A stretch of DNA of 64,000 nt from positions 7,563,374 to 7,627,373 of the forward strand of contig NC_092014.1 of the NCBI RefSeq assembly GCF_042242105.1. The letters run 5' to 3'. The translations under genes were made by a program, and so were the position numbers. Positions 33,301 through 45,930 of the stretch are shown here, one piece after another; the stretch's first letter is position 1, and every line of letters starts with the position of its first letter. The notes under the pieces were generated by a model. That model was not told the origin of the DNA and searched no databases. It saw nothing but the letters and a program-made list of their open reading frames with translations. This DNA is from Pempheris klunzingeri. Taxonomy: Eukaryota; Chordata; Actinopteri; Acropomatiformes; Pempheridae.

Positions 33301-36300
33301 GCCTCTCCCTCTAGCAGCGGTCTTTTTGTTTTTTTAACATTTCAATTTAGGCTTAGATGCAAATAAATAACATAAACATTTGTCGTCCAATTTAAACGCA
33401 GCAATTAACACAGATGATGTATTTATTATTATTTAATTTACTAATTTAAATAGAAAACATTGGTATCTGCTGTCTTGAAATTTAACGGTATATGGCACAA
33501 GTGCCGAGCATGTACTTGCAAGAGACTACATGGTTTCCATTTCATGCCATTCCATTCCAGTTTCTTCTCTGTGTAAAGTCACATAAATACTGGCAGAGTC
33601 ACATGGTGTCATATCCTTTAACAAATGTCAATTTATGACCATACTCTCCTACACAACTGCAGAACTGACAAAAGAGACTGTCCAGGTCCAGAAGCTGTCG
33701 ATATGGGAAGCGATTGTGATGGAAGGGAAGAATGGATTCATGCTGAACAGAGAAATAGGACAATTGCATCCTCATGCACTGACATTCATCACATTGACCA
33801 CACACATGTACAATGCAAGCCCCGTGTGTGTGAAAAGGAAGAGCGATGCGTTATTGTAATTTAAATGCTAATTTGTAGGCTTGACTGAACTTTTATCACG
33901 ATCATCTCACTTAGTGTCTCTGGAGATCCAGATAAAGGTTGAAATTTACACACCCAGAGAGACATCTGTTAAGTGAAACCTGCGCAGCCATATGAACAGA
34001 AAATACATTTCATTGCATCTGAAAAAGCTAATTACGAGCTCGCCATACGCTATACATCTAATTCCTCGTTTTGAGTCGGGCTAGGGACTTTAGTTGAATG
34101 TTGTCCTTTCTGTCCCTTCATTTCTTGTCATCTGCTGTCACTATCAAATTCATATCAGTAAAAAGACAGTTTGGAGAGTAATCATGGGATTTGTCACATT
34201 GGATTTGAATTTGGACACTTGCATCCTCGTGTTTTCACAAGAAAACAAAACAAGCAGTAACATCTAAATATAGAGTAAGGTTTTTGCTTATTATCATTTA
34301 ATTATTTAGATCTTAAAATGATCTAAATAAAATGTGTGCTTATTTCTCACTGAAGATTTGATTCCACTAATAATAGCTCAGGATAGGAAGTATAACAGCA
34401 CAGCAAATGCAGTGGGAAGTTTCCCTTGTTTAACCATTTTACCTTCAAACTGACACGGGGTGTTTGGATCATGATATCATGCAGGGGTGTGAAGCTTTGT
34501 AAAGAACAGATGGCATTCGGTCAATAATTGTATCTTAATAGGCTGTGCCCTGAATGAGCGCCCTGTGCAGCTTAACACATTAACATGCTGCTGTCCTTCA
34601 CACACACAGTTTTCAAGGCATAAAAACTCCTGCAGGTATTTAGACATGCTTCAGCCACTTCAGACATCCCTGGAGCATTATTCTATTTAGAACAACACAA
34701 TCAATAATCACTTCTCTGTGCTGTCATGTTCAGTTACTGGATCGCTGTATGTTGTTGTTTATGTGCGGCTCTAATTTAGAAAATGATTTCTATAACTCTA
34801 CTCTAAATGGGACAAATGAACCATAAAACAATTAGGAAATATATAATCTAGAGTCATCTACATAGATACCCTTGCACTGCCTTTGCACTGGAAAGGACAT
34901 AGACATTGTGCAAGCGTTAAACTAATATTAAGAATGCCTTTTAATTCTGTTTACTGATATTATCCGCTTTATTAATGCTGTGAAATTCACATAAATGATC
35001 TGAAGCAGTCATTTGGGAACTTCATTTGAGAGAGTTAAAAATAGAGAAATGATAGTGATGAATGTGATATATGATAAACTTAAACCTGAATGGTCCTTTT
35101 CATTTTCTTATGCAGAAATCTCCTGCAATCTCATATGTAGCTCTAATAGATTCAAAACAATAACACAAGGAAAATACATTAAAGGTACTCTGATCAATAT
35201 TTCTATGTCGAAATGGGAACAAATATCGCATAATAAGAAAGTACAGCTTGCAATGAACCAACAGAGAATCATCACCCTGCTCTGCAGTTTGCCTCAGACT
35301 TTTTTTTAGCATCTCACAGCTCATTGCTTTGGTTTTAAGGCCACAAACGTAACTGTTCTCATTTGCTTTAAATGCTCACATCAGAGTAATTCCAAAAGCT
35401 CTCCGAAGACCCACTGCACGTTACCTGGCCACCAGCAATCAGCAGAAAGACAAAGCTGGTGAACATAGTGAAGCATTTAGCAGCTTAATGTATTTTTTGC
35501 AGGAGTTGATCAAAACAGAGCTACAAGGAGAGTGGATGTTGGACTTTCATCATGTGGCCAGAAACATGACCCCAAATGAACGCTAAAGTTGCCTCATGTC
35601 TGCTGGATGTAATGGATGCAATAGCTGCCTGGAAGTGATGGAAGAAAGAAGAAAGTAGTCTGTAAAATGTTAGAATAGTAGTTAACGAGCTGTAATCTTA
35701 AAACACAGTATTGTTTTTCATTGACAACAGAAGACTCTCGTCTTTTGCTGACATTTAACTTTAAACAAGGTAATCTTTTACAGTCTGCCTCACCTCCTAA
35801 ACTCCTAAACTCTGCCCAATATATTCAGGGTTTGCTGGTTTTTCTCATTACTTCACCATCTGTGTAGTTTCACTATGGGCAAAGTGAGCTTTTGCCAAGG
35901 ACACTGCTTGACATTAACTCAATATCCAATGGCCTCATGGTGTCTTGGTTAACATTGGCAATCAAATTATGAACCCAATTACCAGCCAGAGGCCTAACAG
36001 TTTGAAATGGGTCAGCTACACAGTACTACACTTTAAATGGTAAACTCTGGTAATTGGTAATTGCCATTGACCATGATATAAATGTTAGGGCTACTTCAAG
36101 CGAGGTCTCTAATGATGATGCAGCTTCTGGATTTTACCATTCCAGTAAAGTGCTTTAATTACTCAATATCAACTGAGCCACAATGATGCTGTTGTCATCA
36201 TCACTGATGTGTGTCTGCAAAAATTCATTTCCAGGCTCAGGGTTGAGATCTACTCCCAACTGTCAGTACTAACTAGTTGATGTTGGCAGACTTATTTGTT

Positions 36301-37080
36301 AATTGCTGCATAATAATCATCGCTGTGAATCTCATTAAAAGGCACAATCTGTTTAGCTGAAGGAGACCCTCTGGAGTGTTTCATGAAGGTGTGGTTGTCT
36401 GTAAGTGTTGGCCCCAAACTGGCAATCTGTGCTGTAACATAATATGAGTATTACCTTTGACTTAGTGCTAACAAGGTCGTAAAGAAGCAACCATGTGTGT
36501 GCTCCTGCATTCAACCTCTCTTCTGCTGTCAAATTCAGTCAATGTTGCATTATGTTTGGATAATATGTTAGTAATGACATGGCAAATATTTCTTTCTATA
36601 AAGATGTTATGATGTTATAAATGTATTTAATTTATAAAAAAATTGTTTTTCTTTTTGGAAAACTTGAGCCTGGCATGTGAAGCAGTTTGTGTCTTTACCA
36701 ATGAGGATTCTCTGATGACTTACTGATTATTACACCAAATGGACTCACACAGATTCATATCATGTGTTGGTTGAATAGCTGAGCTTTGTGTGCTCTCCAC
36801 TGCAGTGGTGCACTCAGAACAGAGCAGCAGGCATTAATGTTAAACCGTTGAAAAGCTGATTTGATTCTTTCTTTCTCAAATATAAATAAAACATGGTTTT
36901 CTCGTGCTGTAGGTATTTAGCTGAGCTTTGAACACAAATGCTCCATTTACACTATTCTTCACGGGCTATCCTTCTGCATTGGGCACTGAGGGGCAGAGAT
37001 GTGCCTTTTGCCATTCAAGGACGAACAGACGCGCAGGCTACTCGCTCAGGATGACGCGCATTAAAAACGATCCATTGTAA
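30345..37080. other. Spacer between lrat copy 2 and npy2r; no gene recognised
   Basis: Only short open frames without family resemblance. A (TAAG)n-like patch near 32248-32268 may be a LINE or SINE tail, and the block near 32010-32055 (AGGTACCTGTAATCCTGG) may be an old repeat end. In human, RBM46 lies between LRAT and NPY2R; I see no exon of it here. Confidence 0.45.
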
Positions 37081-37426
37081 AACAAGGATACATCTTCTCT
37101 CGGGTTGAGGATGTTGGTCAGGAAAGGAGCGTTTCCTCCCAACTCCCCATCTGACGGTCTCCCAGAGTCTCACAGGGCAAGTAATGCGCCCTCTACGTTA
37201 AACAGGCTGCAGTGCGCACTGGCAAATGCTGCGCGCTTTGCTGTTGCGCGCACGTTGTTCCTCTTTTATGAAGATTGCTCGGTGTCGATGTCTGAGGGGC
37301 TTCTATTATTTTGGTTATCTGGATTTCACAGGAACAAGGCGAACCGTGTCAAAAAAAGCTGTCACTTAACTTTACTGGAAGCAGAAACAATGAGGGGAAT
37401 CTGAAAATCTCACCCTGGAGCTTGAG
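37081..37426 (+). other. Candidate non-coding first exon of npy2r
   Basis: A locally CpG-richer block (about 36960-37270) ends in CTTGAG followed by the good donor gtgagtg at 37427. NPY2R in mammals has an untranslated first exon followed by one coding exon, and the npy2r coding exon here is preceded by an acceptor (ctttt cacag, ending 38617). Pairing these is inference. Confidence 0.25.
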
Positions 37427-38639
37427 GTGAGTGAATCTTAATCTCAGCATTTGATCTTTTGATCAAATGGAAAAAATAGCTGCAGCCTGCTGTCTCACTG
37501 TAGGACTGAACAACACAGCTCCTGACCCATGCCACGTTTCTCACTTACATTGTCTTTTTCTCTAGAAATTATTATGACATGCTGCTGGTGGTCAGTGACA
37601 ACAGCATTTGAACTTTTAAATGCACTTTTCTGAATAACTTAATCACGACAAACATTTACAAGTTGTCACTCTTCTTCATTCTTGATTGTTATAGATTTAG
37701 GTTTGCCTGTGAGGAGATACATTAAGTGATGAATGAAGATCTCTGCAGCACTTGTCTGTCAAGGACAATACTGTATGTGGTTATGGTTCATGTGTTCAAT
37801 GCGATTGTCCAAGATCTCTATAAGGGAAAATCCACCCTGTGCTAGATAGATAAAAGATAAAACCTGTATAAATTCACAGCAGTAATCCTATAAACTGCCT
37901 ACGAACATCAAGAATTCATTTGATAAGGGCATCAGAAGAGACTTTGAGGGCTTTGGATTGACTGACAGTATAGGCTCATATTAGTTTGAGATTTATTTGA
38001 AGATAGCTTACAAATCAGAAAAAGTGTCCCCACAGCTTTTCTGCGGCTTTTGTGGTACCTTACACTTTCCGTCAAACAGCACCAGCATCAGTCTCCTGAT
38101 GGCATCATCTGCAGTGATGTTTAGCTCATTTTAATCAGACTTGTCAAATTTGCAATTTAAAAATGTGCTGTTCAATATTATCAAAGGAGCACGTATCAAT
38201 TTGCTAAAAGCACTGAATATTTTCACTACAACCATCTCATCTTACAAGGTTTCTACACATGGTTTTAACATGCCTATCATAAATCATAGTTGATCTTCCT
38301 CTGTAATGCAAGTTACATATTTATTATGCATCAATTGCATGTATACTTTTAGAATCCCAAGTCAACACATATTTTGAAAATAATACGTCCAGCGTGCCCA
38401 CTATATTTTCATTAAATGAAATGTTTTTCATAGTCTTTGAAAGAAAATAAACATATGTTTTAGATGTCACCCTTTCATTATTGGAGATTTACTGAAGTTT
38501 TGTCAGGTTGTTGTCTGTAAACTAATAGAAATAACAATAATAGATAAAATAATTTACTTTTTGTGGGTCACAACATGTATTTGCATTGCTGAAACTGATG
38601 TCCATCTTTTCACAGAGTAACATATGGGGACTGTTCACC

Positions 38640-39752
38640 ATGGATGCAGCAGATCAAGTAAACGTGACTCAAATAGAAGATTCACAACTTGAACTTAAAT
38701 CTTCCAACTGCTGTTCAATTAACAGCACAATAAATGACGAGAATTTTCTAAAGCTGGACGACAGCACAAAGCTGGTCGGAGTTCAAGTGTTTCTCATCCT
38801 CGCTTACAGCACAATCATATTGTTTGGAGTCATTGGGAACTCTTTAGTGATATATGTTGTCTACAAGTTTAAAAATCTAAGAACCGTTACCAATTTCTTT
38901 ATTGTAAACTTAGCTGTGGCAGACCTGCTGGTGAACACGCTGTGTTTGCCTTTCACCCTTATCTACACTCTGTATGACGAGTGGAAGTTTGGTCAGGTGT
39001 TGTGCTTCATGCTGCCCTGCGCTCAAGGCATGGCAGTGCAAGTGTCCACCATCACCCTGAACGTCATCGCCCTGGACCGCCACAGGAGCATCGTCTACCA
39101 CATGGAGACCAAGATGTCCAAAGACATGTGCGCTGTGGTCATTGTCATCACGTGGGCCGTCAGCGCCCTGTTGGCCAGCCCGCTCGCCATCTTCAGGGAG
39201 TACGGGACGTTCGACCTTTCACCAGACAAGTCTATTCAGGTGTGCACAGAGAAGTGGCCAGGAAGTCGCATGAATGGAATTATCTACAGTATATCAGCAC
39301 TTCTGGTTCAATACGGTTTACCTCTGGCCATCAACTCTGTCGCCTACATCCGCATCTGGATTAAACTGAAGAATCACGTGATTTACGGAGGTCGGAATGA
39401 CCGCCATAAACGCAGGAAGAAGACCACTAAGATGCTGCTGACCATGGTGGTGGTGTTTGCCGTCAGCTGGTTGCCTTTCCATGCATTCCAGCTGGCTGTT
39501 GACATCGACAGCGCTGTGTTGGACATGAAGGACTTTAAGCTGCTTTTCACTGTGTTCCATATTGTGGCTATGTGCTCGACGTTTGTCAATCCCATCCTGT
39601 ATGGGTGGATGAACAACAACTACAGGACGGCCTTTTTGTCCGTGTGTAAGTGTTATCAACCCTTCAGCTCAAGGTCAAGGCGCTCCGAAGGCAGAGAAAC
39701 CCAAAAAGATAAAGACGGAGCGTTTACAGACAGCAAGTCAACGCATGTCTAA
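38640..39752 (+). CDS. npy2r: Neuropeptide Y receptor type 2
   Basis: A Gi-coupled class A GPCR for NPY/PYY at the plasma membrane. One coding exon of 370 aa (human 381). N-glycosylation sites near residues 8 and 28; seven membrane spans from about 46 to 325. TM2 has NLAVADLLVNTLCLPFT; the extracellular disulfide pair is Cys122 and Cys202. The DRY motif appears as DRH (146-148), as in the Y2 subtype; CTEKWPG precedes TM5; VSWLPFHAFQLAVDID is TM6; NPILY (317-321) is TM7. A Cys pair near 336-338 may be palmitoylated. Start chosen at MDAADQV; an in-frame ATG at 38586 lies before a likely splice acceptor, so it is probably intronic. The DRH and TM6 text fit Y2 better than Y1, Y4 or Y5; a fish Y7-type relative is less likely. 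A possible AATAAA is at 41044-41049. Confidence 0.93.
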   Translation: MDAADQVNVTQIEDSQLELKSSNCCSINSTINDENFLKLDDSTKLVGVQVFLILAYSTIILFGVIGNSLVIYVVYKFKNLRTVTNFFIVNLAVADLLVNTLCLPFTLIYTLYDEWKFGQVLCFMLPCAQGMAVQVSTITLNVIALDRHRSIVYHMETKMSKDMCAVVIVITWAVSALLASPLAIFREYGTFDLSPDKSIQVCTEKWPGSRMNGIIYSISALLVQYGLPLAINSVAYIRIWIKLKNHVIYGGRNDRHKRRKKTTKMLLTMVVVFAVSWLPFHAFQLAVDIDSAVLDMKDFKLLFTVFHIVAMCSTFVNPILYGWMNNNYRTAFLSVCKCYQPFSSRSRRSEGRETQKDKDGAFTDSKSTHV

Positions 39753-42700
39753 GACGCACATTCATGATTCATGACAAGGATAATCATCTGTGGAAATGTG
39801 AAGTTTATATTCATTTTTTGGTGGGTGTTGTGACCTCTTGAAATGAGGGATGAACATAATTGAGGGAAATGAGAAATGACTTATTAACATTTAAAAAACC
39901 ATTATGAACACTGCAGCAAAGGTGGGTCACACTAGCTCTCATTCCAATCAAAACTTGTCAAAGTATTGGAGAGTCAAATTCTGGTGGATATTCCTCATTG
40001 TTGATGCAGTTTGTCTGCGTTGGGCACGCACCTTTATGTTTTTTCGGTTTGAATCTTAAATTTGGGCACCGACAACCCAATCTTTGGAGCTCTGTCAATC
40101 ACACATCCTCCTCACACTTCAAAATCCGAGTTTTGTTCCCCTTTCACTTTAATCATTTAAATTTTCCTTTCTAAAGTCTTCCTTTGTTGTTCCTCTGAGT
40201 CACCTTGCAATGTGCTTAACAAGCAGCAGGAGAATTGTTTTGGCCTAGCTTTTACCTCTCGCGCTACACACAGCCCCACATTATTGGTGAAGGTTGTTGT
40301 GGCTGCAGGCTGAAAGGAATACCTGCAGACACAAGGATTAAAAAGAATACTGCAAACTATGTTTTTACAGTTACAAACATAAATGAATCTCTTGTAATTT
40401 ACTGTTAGTATTGTCCCAAAAAGCCACTAGAATTGAAAACGGGTAATAAAAAAAAATATATGATGGTACCGCAGGGCTCTTTGTAGTAAAAATACAACTA
40501 CAACATCATCACAAAGTATCAGGTATCTATAAAGGGAAATGAACATAATGGTAAATAAGGTTACATTACAGAGATTGACATAGCATTTCTACTTTTTGTG
40601 TAATTATATATAATCTATTTTCACTTCATTGTGTCTTGTGTCCCCACTTCTGACAACTACACGTAGCCCTCCTCCTCCCCCCCCCCCCTCCACCTTCAAA
40701 TAATTTCCATACAGTCCCTTGGTAGAAAAAGAAAAATGGTCATATTTGTGCCTATAGAGTCAAACTGACTTTCTTTTGCTGAGGAATGTTGCTGACATTC
40801 AACATAATATCACCTCTCGTGTCGCAGTCTCTTGTCTCTTTGTAACTGTGTTTGTGTCACTGAAGGATGAGAGTTCTTTTCTATGAGGTGTTTGCGCTAG
40901 TTTGCTCCTCTCATAAGTACCGTGTCAAGCCATCAAGTATGATTCATTTCAGTTTACTGCATAGAACATTATGAAGAGCCGTGAAAGTATGTATATCGCT
41001 TACAGCACAAACCACGAAAAACGCCTATGCATGAATCACATTAAATAAAGCTCCTACAAAAAGAAACATATTCGCATGATACATTCTCAGAGTGTAGAAA
41101 CAAAGTCCTGCTCAAGTAAACGTGAGCATTTGGATTACACACTTAACTGCTGAAAATGACAATATAAGAAAATCATTTTAAAAATTTGTGAAAAACAAAC
41201 AAACCAAAAAAAACAACCAACCAAATATATTCATACACAATTTAAACAATAATGGAGGTAGTAAACCATCTAGTGTGACCCCATTTCTGACATTAATCTA
41301 ACATGCATGGTCTACACACAAAATTAATTCTGAAAAGATATTTGGAACCCTCAATTAAGTAGAAGTTTTTTCCAGATTCAATTCCTTTGAAGCATGTAGA
41401 AACACTCAACAATGGTGAAATTGTGACTATGATACCTGGCAGTGATTGTTTAGAGAAGAAAAGATGCTCATAAATAATAAACCTCTGTCCAATATTCATT
41501 ATAATAATTACTTTGCAACTTTCTGGCAAGTGACTCATCCTTGACAGTACTTTCATTGTTAATTGAGGCAGAGAGCCAATTTCAATCATGGGTGCACTTT
41601 TGAAGTTTGAACACAAGCCAATGCCTAACTTTTCTGCACCATAAAAACCTCCCACAGCAGCGTGGATATCAGTCCACGTTTTCACTCAAGATGGGTTTAA
41701 TATGAAATTCTTTGTTTTTATAGTGTGGACAATGTCGTACATTTTGTAGTGTAAATCAGCAGTAGTTATCACCAGTAGTATAAAAAGTAGAATCCATGTT
41801 AATGTATTTTTTTTTCTGAATTTGTACATAACTATATAAAGGCAGTAAGATGTTTTTCATACTTTTGTTCTTCCTGCTTTTTAGAACAATCACATCATCT
41901 CATGGCAGGGAAATATTTGGAGATATTTACGTGTAATCGGGAGACTTCACTGCATAATTACATGTTATGTAAGTAAAATATGCTGCTGTTAACAATCAGA
42001 AATTCTCTGTATTTATCAAAGGATGCAAGGACCTTTATTCAATTTATCAAGCCAGTGTGCATCGGGGTCCACATAATGTATACGCTCATTAAAAGAATAG
42101 AAACAAACAATTGTAAAACTTCTTCTGCACAGAATTCATATATGTGTATTCTCATATGTTTTTGTGACAATGCCTAAGCTGCTATGTTAATGGTATGATC
42201 AATAACAGTACATTAATTAGTATTTGTATTAGTGCTATCAAATGAACTAATTGAACTGAACTAAAAGTAGACAGCCACACCACTTTCAACAGAATTCCTC
42301 ATTAAGCTTCTGATATCTAAGCATTAGCGTGCATTACAGCAATTACTGGCTTATATGCTGTGCTTTAGGCTACGTATTAGGTATTAGTCAGACAATTAAT
42401 CATTTACGTAATTCTCTGAGTGCACATGTCTAACATGAGTTTCCTGACTATATGCTTGATAAAAAAAAAAGACCTACAGATAAATCGATAATTGTAATTT
42501 GGCTGCTCAAGAAGCAGTTCTACTGTTATCCCCATATCTGGATGAACTGAAATGCGTCTCAACATGAAACATGATAAAATGTGGATTTTGATTACATGTT
42601 GATCCATTTGACATATCTGACATATTTTCACAAGCCTCTGTAATTTGGCTGTTTTTGTTAGAAATGTCCATCTGTCATTTAAAATAAGTGGTCAGTGATA

Positions 42701-44640
42701 ACCGTCAGGATTCAGACATATCTTGACTGGAAAACTGGCAAAGCTGTAGAGTCTTGTGATGTATTTCAAAAGGGTTCCAGTCATTTCATTCACTGTTATC
42801 ATACTAAAAATATTTCTAAATGGACATTTAATGGACACATATTATCAACCATGAAGTAGCAATAATAATAATGTCTCATCAGTTGTCAGCATATGGAGCC
42901 AAGCTTAGAGGTGTTAGAGAAGAATTTGACTGCATGCTGAAACATAGAAATTAATGGACAAATAAAAATACATACAAATAAATCAACATACACACCACTA
43001 ATTAGTCTACTGTACTTAAGCCATAATATTTATTGGGTCTATGTTTTGCGGTCTGAGCTACAAGCACAGAGGGATGCAGATGTTTGTGTGTGTTTGCATT
43101 ATGGGTTCAGTAGGAAACTGAAATAGACTTTCTTATTAGACAGACGAGAGGAGTTCCTCCCCCTCCCAACATGTCTTTGTTTGCGGGGAGCATCCTAATC
43201 ACCACTATTTGCTTTTACAATGATTACACCGGTGCTCAGGTTTTGAAGAGCCCTTCCTGTTGACCGGGTTCTCACTGATTTTCTTTGTGCTTACGTGAGG
43301 AGCCGAGGGACTGGGATATTAGCTCTACAGCTCCATTTTTAGTAAGCTATTCATGGCGTATTCAGCACTAAATCAATAATTGTTTCTTTAACTGTCTGAC
43401 GTTATTGAACAGCTGCTGCTGCCACAAAGTGTGCCCTCGGGAGGAAGATACTTCCTAATCAAGTAAAATGAACAATAGCTTTGAAACAAATTAAATTCCT
43501 CCTTGTTTGCTGATGGTCTTGTCTTTTGGCTTTCATAAGGGAAAGCACTTATGTCGCTCCCTATGTCTGCCCCATGGCTTTCCATCCATATGTATTAATA
43601 TTTGATGAATGGCATTTTGTCAGTGGGATGAATATTGATTTTGTCAATTGAATGTATTTCTATTGTGAAATAATTAAGTGAAGCCAGTAGAGAAACACAA
43701 TGTGACAGCATATTCATTAAATAGCTCGCTTAAAGTACATGGAGTCTTCTTTTAGTTAATGGTGGTTTGTGGCATTCTTTAGTCACATGAGTCCATTTAC
43801 GTGGGATAGATTACTTTATATAACATTTTTAAAAGGGTACACTAAGTCTTTAGGGACTAGTCGTTTTAATCCGTTATTCAATTAGGCAGAAAAGTCACTA
43901 TGTTATCATTCATGAAGTAAAACTGACCTTCATTTGTGGGCTTCAACCTTTTTGCTGGTCACATTATTGTAATTTGGCTTTTTGGACTGGTGGAAAGATA
44001 AAATAGAACATTTTAAAGCTGCATTCATTTTTGGCTCTGACACAATATTTCATTCAGCAGACATGGAGCAGCATTACAGTTCATTTTTGGTACTTTTTTG
44101 CCACCTGAAGAATGTCAGAGTAGATATTCATTGGCATTGTAGCTGTGGTTTAGTCCAGCCCCTGAGAAAAATATGAGTCTTCACCACAGTGAAATGTTAG
44201 ATTGAAGTTGGATTTTTGAGAGATATTTACTCCAGAACCAGCAGCATCTTCTTCCTCTGTAAGGATCCCAGCCTTCATACTGAGCTACTGGAGGCTGACT
44301 AAGGGACCGTCAATAAATTACTGTTTACCTAACACAAAACAATGTTATTTCAATTCTTTCATGACTAACCTGATGATAATAGTGAAAATTATGATTAAAA
44401 AGTAAGACAAATTGGTCTCATGTAGCAGACCTACTTTGGCTGCTCATGTAGAATTTATTTATTTTACACAGATGTTTGAATAACAAATAATAACTTTTTC
44501 TTCAGTGAAAGAGGGGCAATAGAGAACTCAAATATATATTTGAGCAGGCAGTGTGGAAGCCCAAGGCCAATTACAAAGTGAAGCAGGAGAGCAAGCACCA
44601 GGACGAGGACAGCAGAGGTGTGAGGATGGAGCTGCAGTAA
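39753..44640. other. Spacer after npy2r; no gene recognised
   Basis: Holds the presumed npy2r 3' UTR, a C-tract at about 40677-40688, and AT-rich DNA with short unsupported open frames (longest 130 codons at 41293-41685, minus, without family resemblance). No exon or RNA gene recognised. Confidence 0.45.
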
Positions 44641-45064
44641 ATTACTACTGATAAAGCCAAACATTACGTCTGTAATGACGACCCTAAGCTCCCTGATGAA
44701 CTTAACTGATTCTGCTGCAATTGTAATAAAACCTCAAGTCCATTTTTTATGGCTGGGGAGCACAAGATTAGGTGTCTGCTGCGCAGTCAGAACAGCAACA
44801 AAGCTGCAGGCCCTGATCTTGCATCCTTAGCAACTTTAAAATGGTGTGCTGCAGAACATGCTTTTGTTTTGACTGGTATTTTAATCAGTCTATCAACCTG
44901 TGTGAAGTACGTGCACGCATTAAAGCTGCAGTATTAATTCCTGTGCTTAAGGCACCTATTGTTTAACAAACTTAACATCTGTTGTAATGAAAGTGTTTGA
45001 GTGTACAGCATAAACATCTGTCAAGAGCTGTGGCTATAGGCTGGTGGATGATTCTATACCTCTC

Positions 45065-45396
45065 CTTCTCCACTCCATCTTGCATCTAGAGGTGCCTGCC
45101 ATCTCTGCTAGAGTACCCACATCCAACATAGACCCCAACAGGGTCTATGGGTTCTGGGTTCTGTCTGAGGTTCTGTCTGAGGTTTCTTCCTGTTAAAGGG
45201 AAGTTTTTCTTTGCCATTGTCTTCTGATGTTTGCTCATGTGTGGATTCTTGAATCTTTCATTTTGAACTCTTGAATCCTGTGGTAACTACTGATTAAAGA
45301 GTGGTCTAGAATTGGTCTTCTATGAAAAGTGTCTTGAGATAACATTTGCCATGAATTTGCGCTATATAAATAAAGATTGATTTATTGATTGATTGA
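45065..45396 (+). mobile_element. Teleost interspersed repeat with GCGCTATATAAATAAA tail
   Basis: Contains GTCTGAGGTTTCTTCCTGTT then AAAGGGAAGTTTTTCTTTGC and ends TGCGCTATATAAATAAAGAT followed by a (TTGA)n tail (45380-45396). This string is a very common teleost LINE/SINE 3' end. A small internal duplication of GGTTCTGTCTGA is visible near 45158-45183. Confidence 0.75.
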
Positions 45397-45513
45397 GTTC
45401 TATTTATCGACTATAACTCAACTTTTAGTACAATTAAACCCACAAGGCTGTATAACAAACTCTCGCAGCTATGTAACTATGTATCTGGGTCTTGGACTTC
45501 TTACTTGTTAGAA

Positions 45514-45680
45514 CATCCATCCATCCATCGTCTATGCCACTTATCCTTAAGGGTCACAGGAGGACACACAGACACACAGAGACAGACAACCATTCACACT
45601 CACACTCACACTCACACCTACCCTCTTGCTGTGAGGCAGCAGTGCTAACCACCGCACCGCTGTGCTGCCTCACTAACATG
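45514..45680. mobile_element. SINE-like or RTE-tail repeat
   Basis: Begins with (CATC)n, then CTATGCCACTTATCCTTAAG, CAACCATTCACACTCACACT and CTTGCTGTGAGGCAGCAGTG, ending in CTAACCACCGCACCGCTGTG. These are landmarks of a widespread fish repeat; a second, partial copy closes the window at 63905-64000. Confidence 0.75.
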
Positions 45681-45930
45681 GGCTGTCAAAATCAACAACA
45701 GATCTTCAAACTCGTTGACAATAAGCACAGATGCCTCTCAGGGATATGTATGACCTCTGATCTTCTCATTTTACACCAATGAGTGTATTTCCTACTCTGA
45801 TGCTGTAAAGATGATGATCTGCTTGTCAACACTGGTGGGACTGAGACAGCTTCTAGAAACGAGGTGTCCTGCCTAGTCGACTGGTCCAGCAATCACAATC
45901 TGGAACTGAAAATCAACAAAATGCAGACCC

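Larger units (their letters stand above)
44735..45930 (+). mobile_element. CR1/L2-type LINE fragment, split by other repeats
   Basis: Three pieces of one reverse transcriptase in order. 44785-45020 has SNKAAGPDLASLATLKWCA and a NLTSVVMKVFE-like block; 45397-45510 reads as LFIDYNSTFSTIKPTRLYNK in one frame; 45690-45930 has LVDWSSNHNLELKINKM. Between the pieces sit two younger repeats (45065-45396 and 45514-45680). Frame changes and stops are frequent, so it is inactive. Confidence 0.7.

Noticed and set aside
38586-38639. 18-residue N-terminal extension of npy2r
   Set aside because: The upstream ATG precedes a good splice acceptor (cacag ending at 38617), so the extension is likely intronic; MDAADQV gives the family-like length.
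41293-41685. 130-codon minus-strand open frame
   Set aside because: No domain or conservation cue, isolated in spacer, no promoter or splice evidence.
45590-45620. CACTCACACTCA tandem run as a CRISPR-like or minisatellite array
   Set aside because: It is the internal simple run of the known SINE-like repeat, without spacers.
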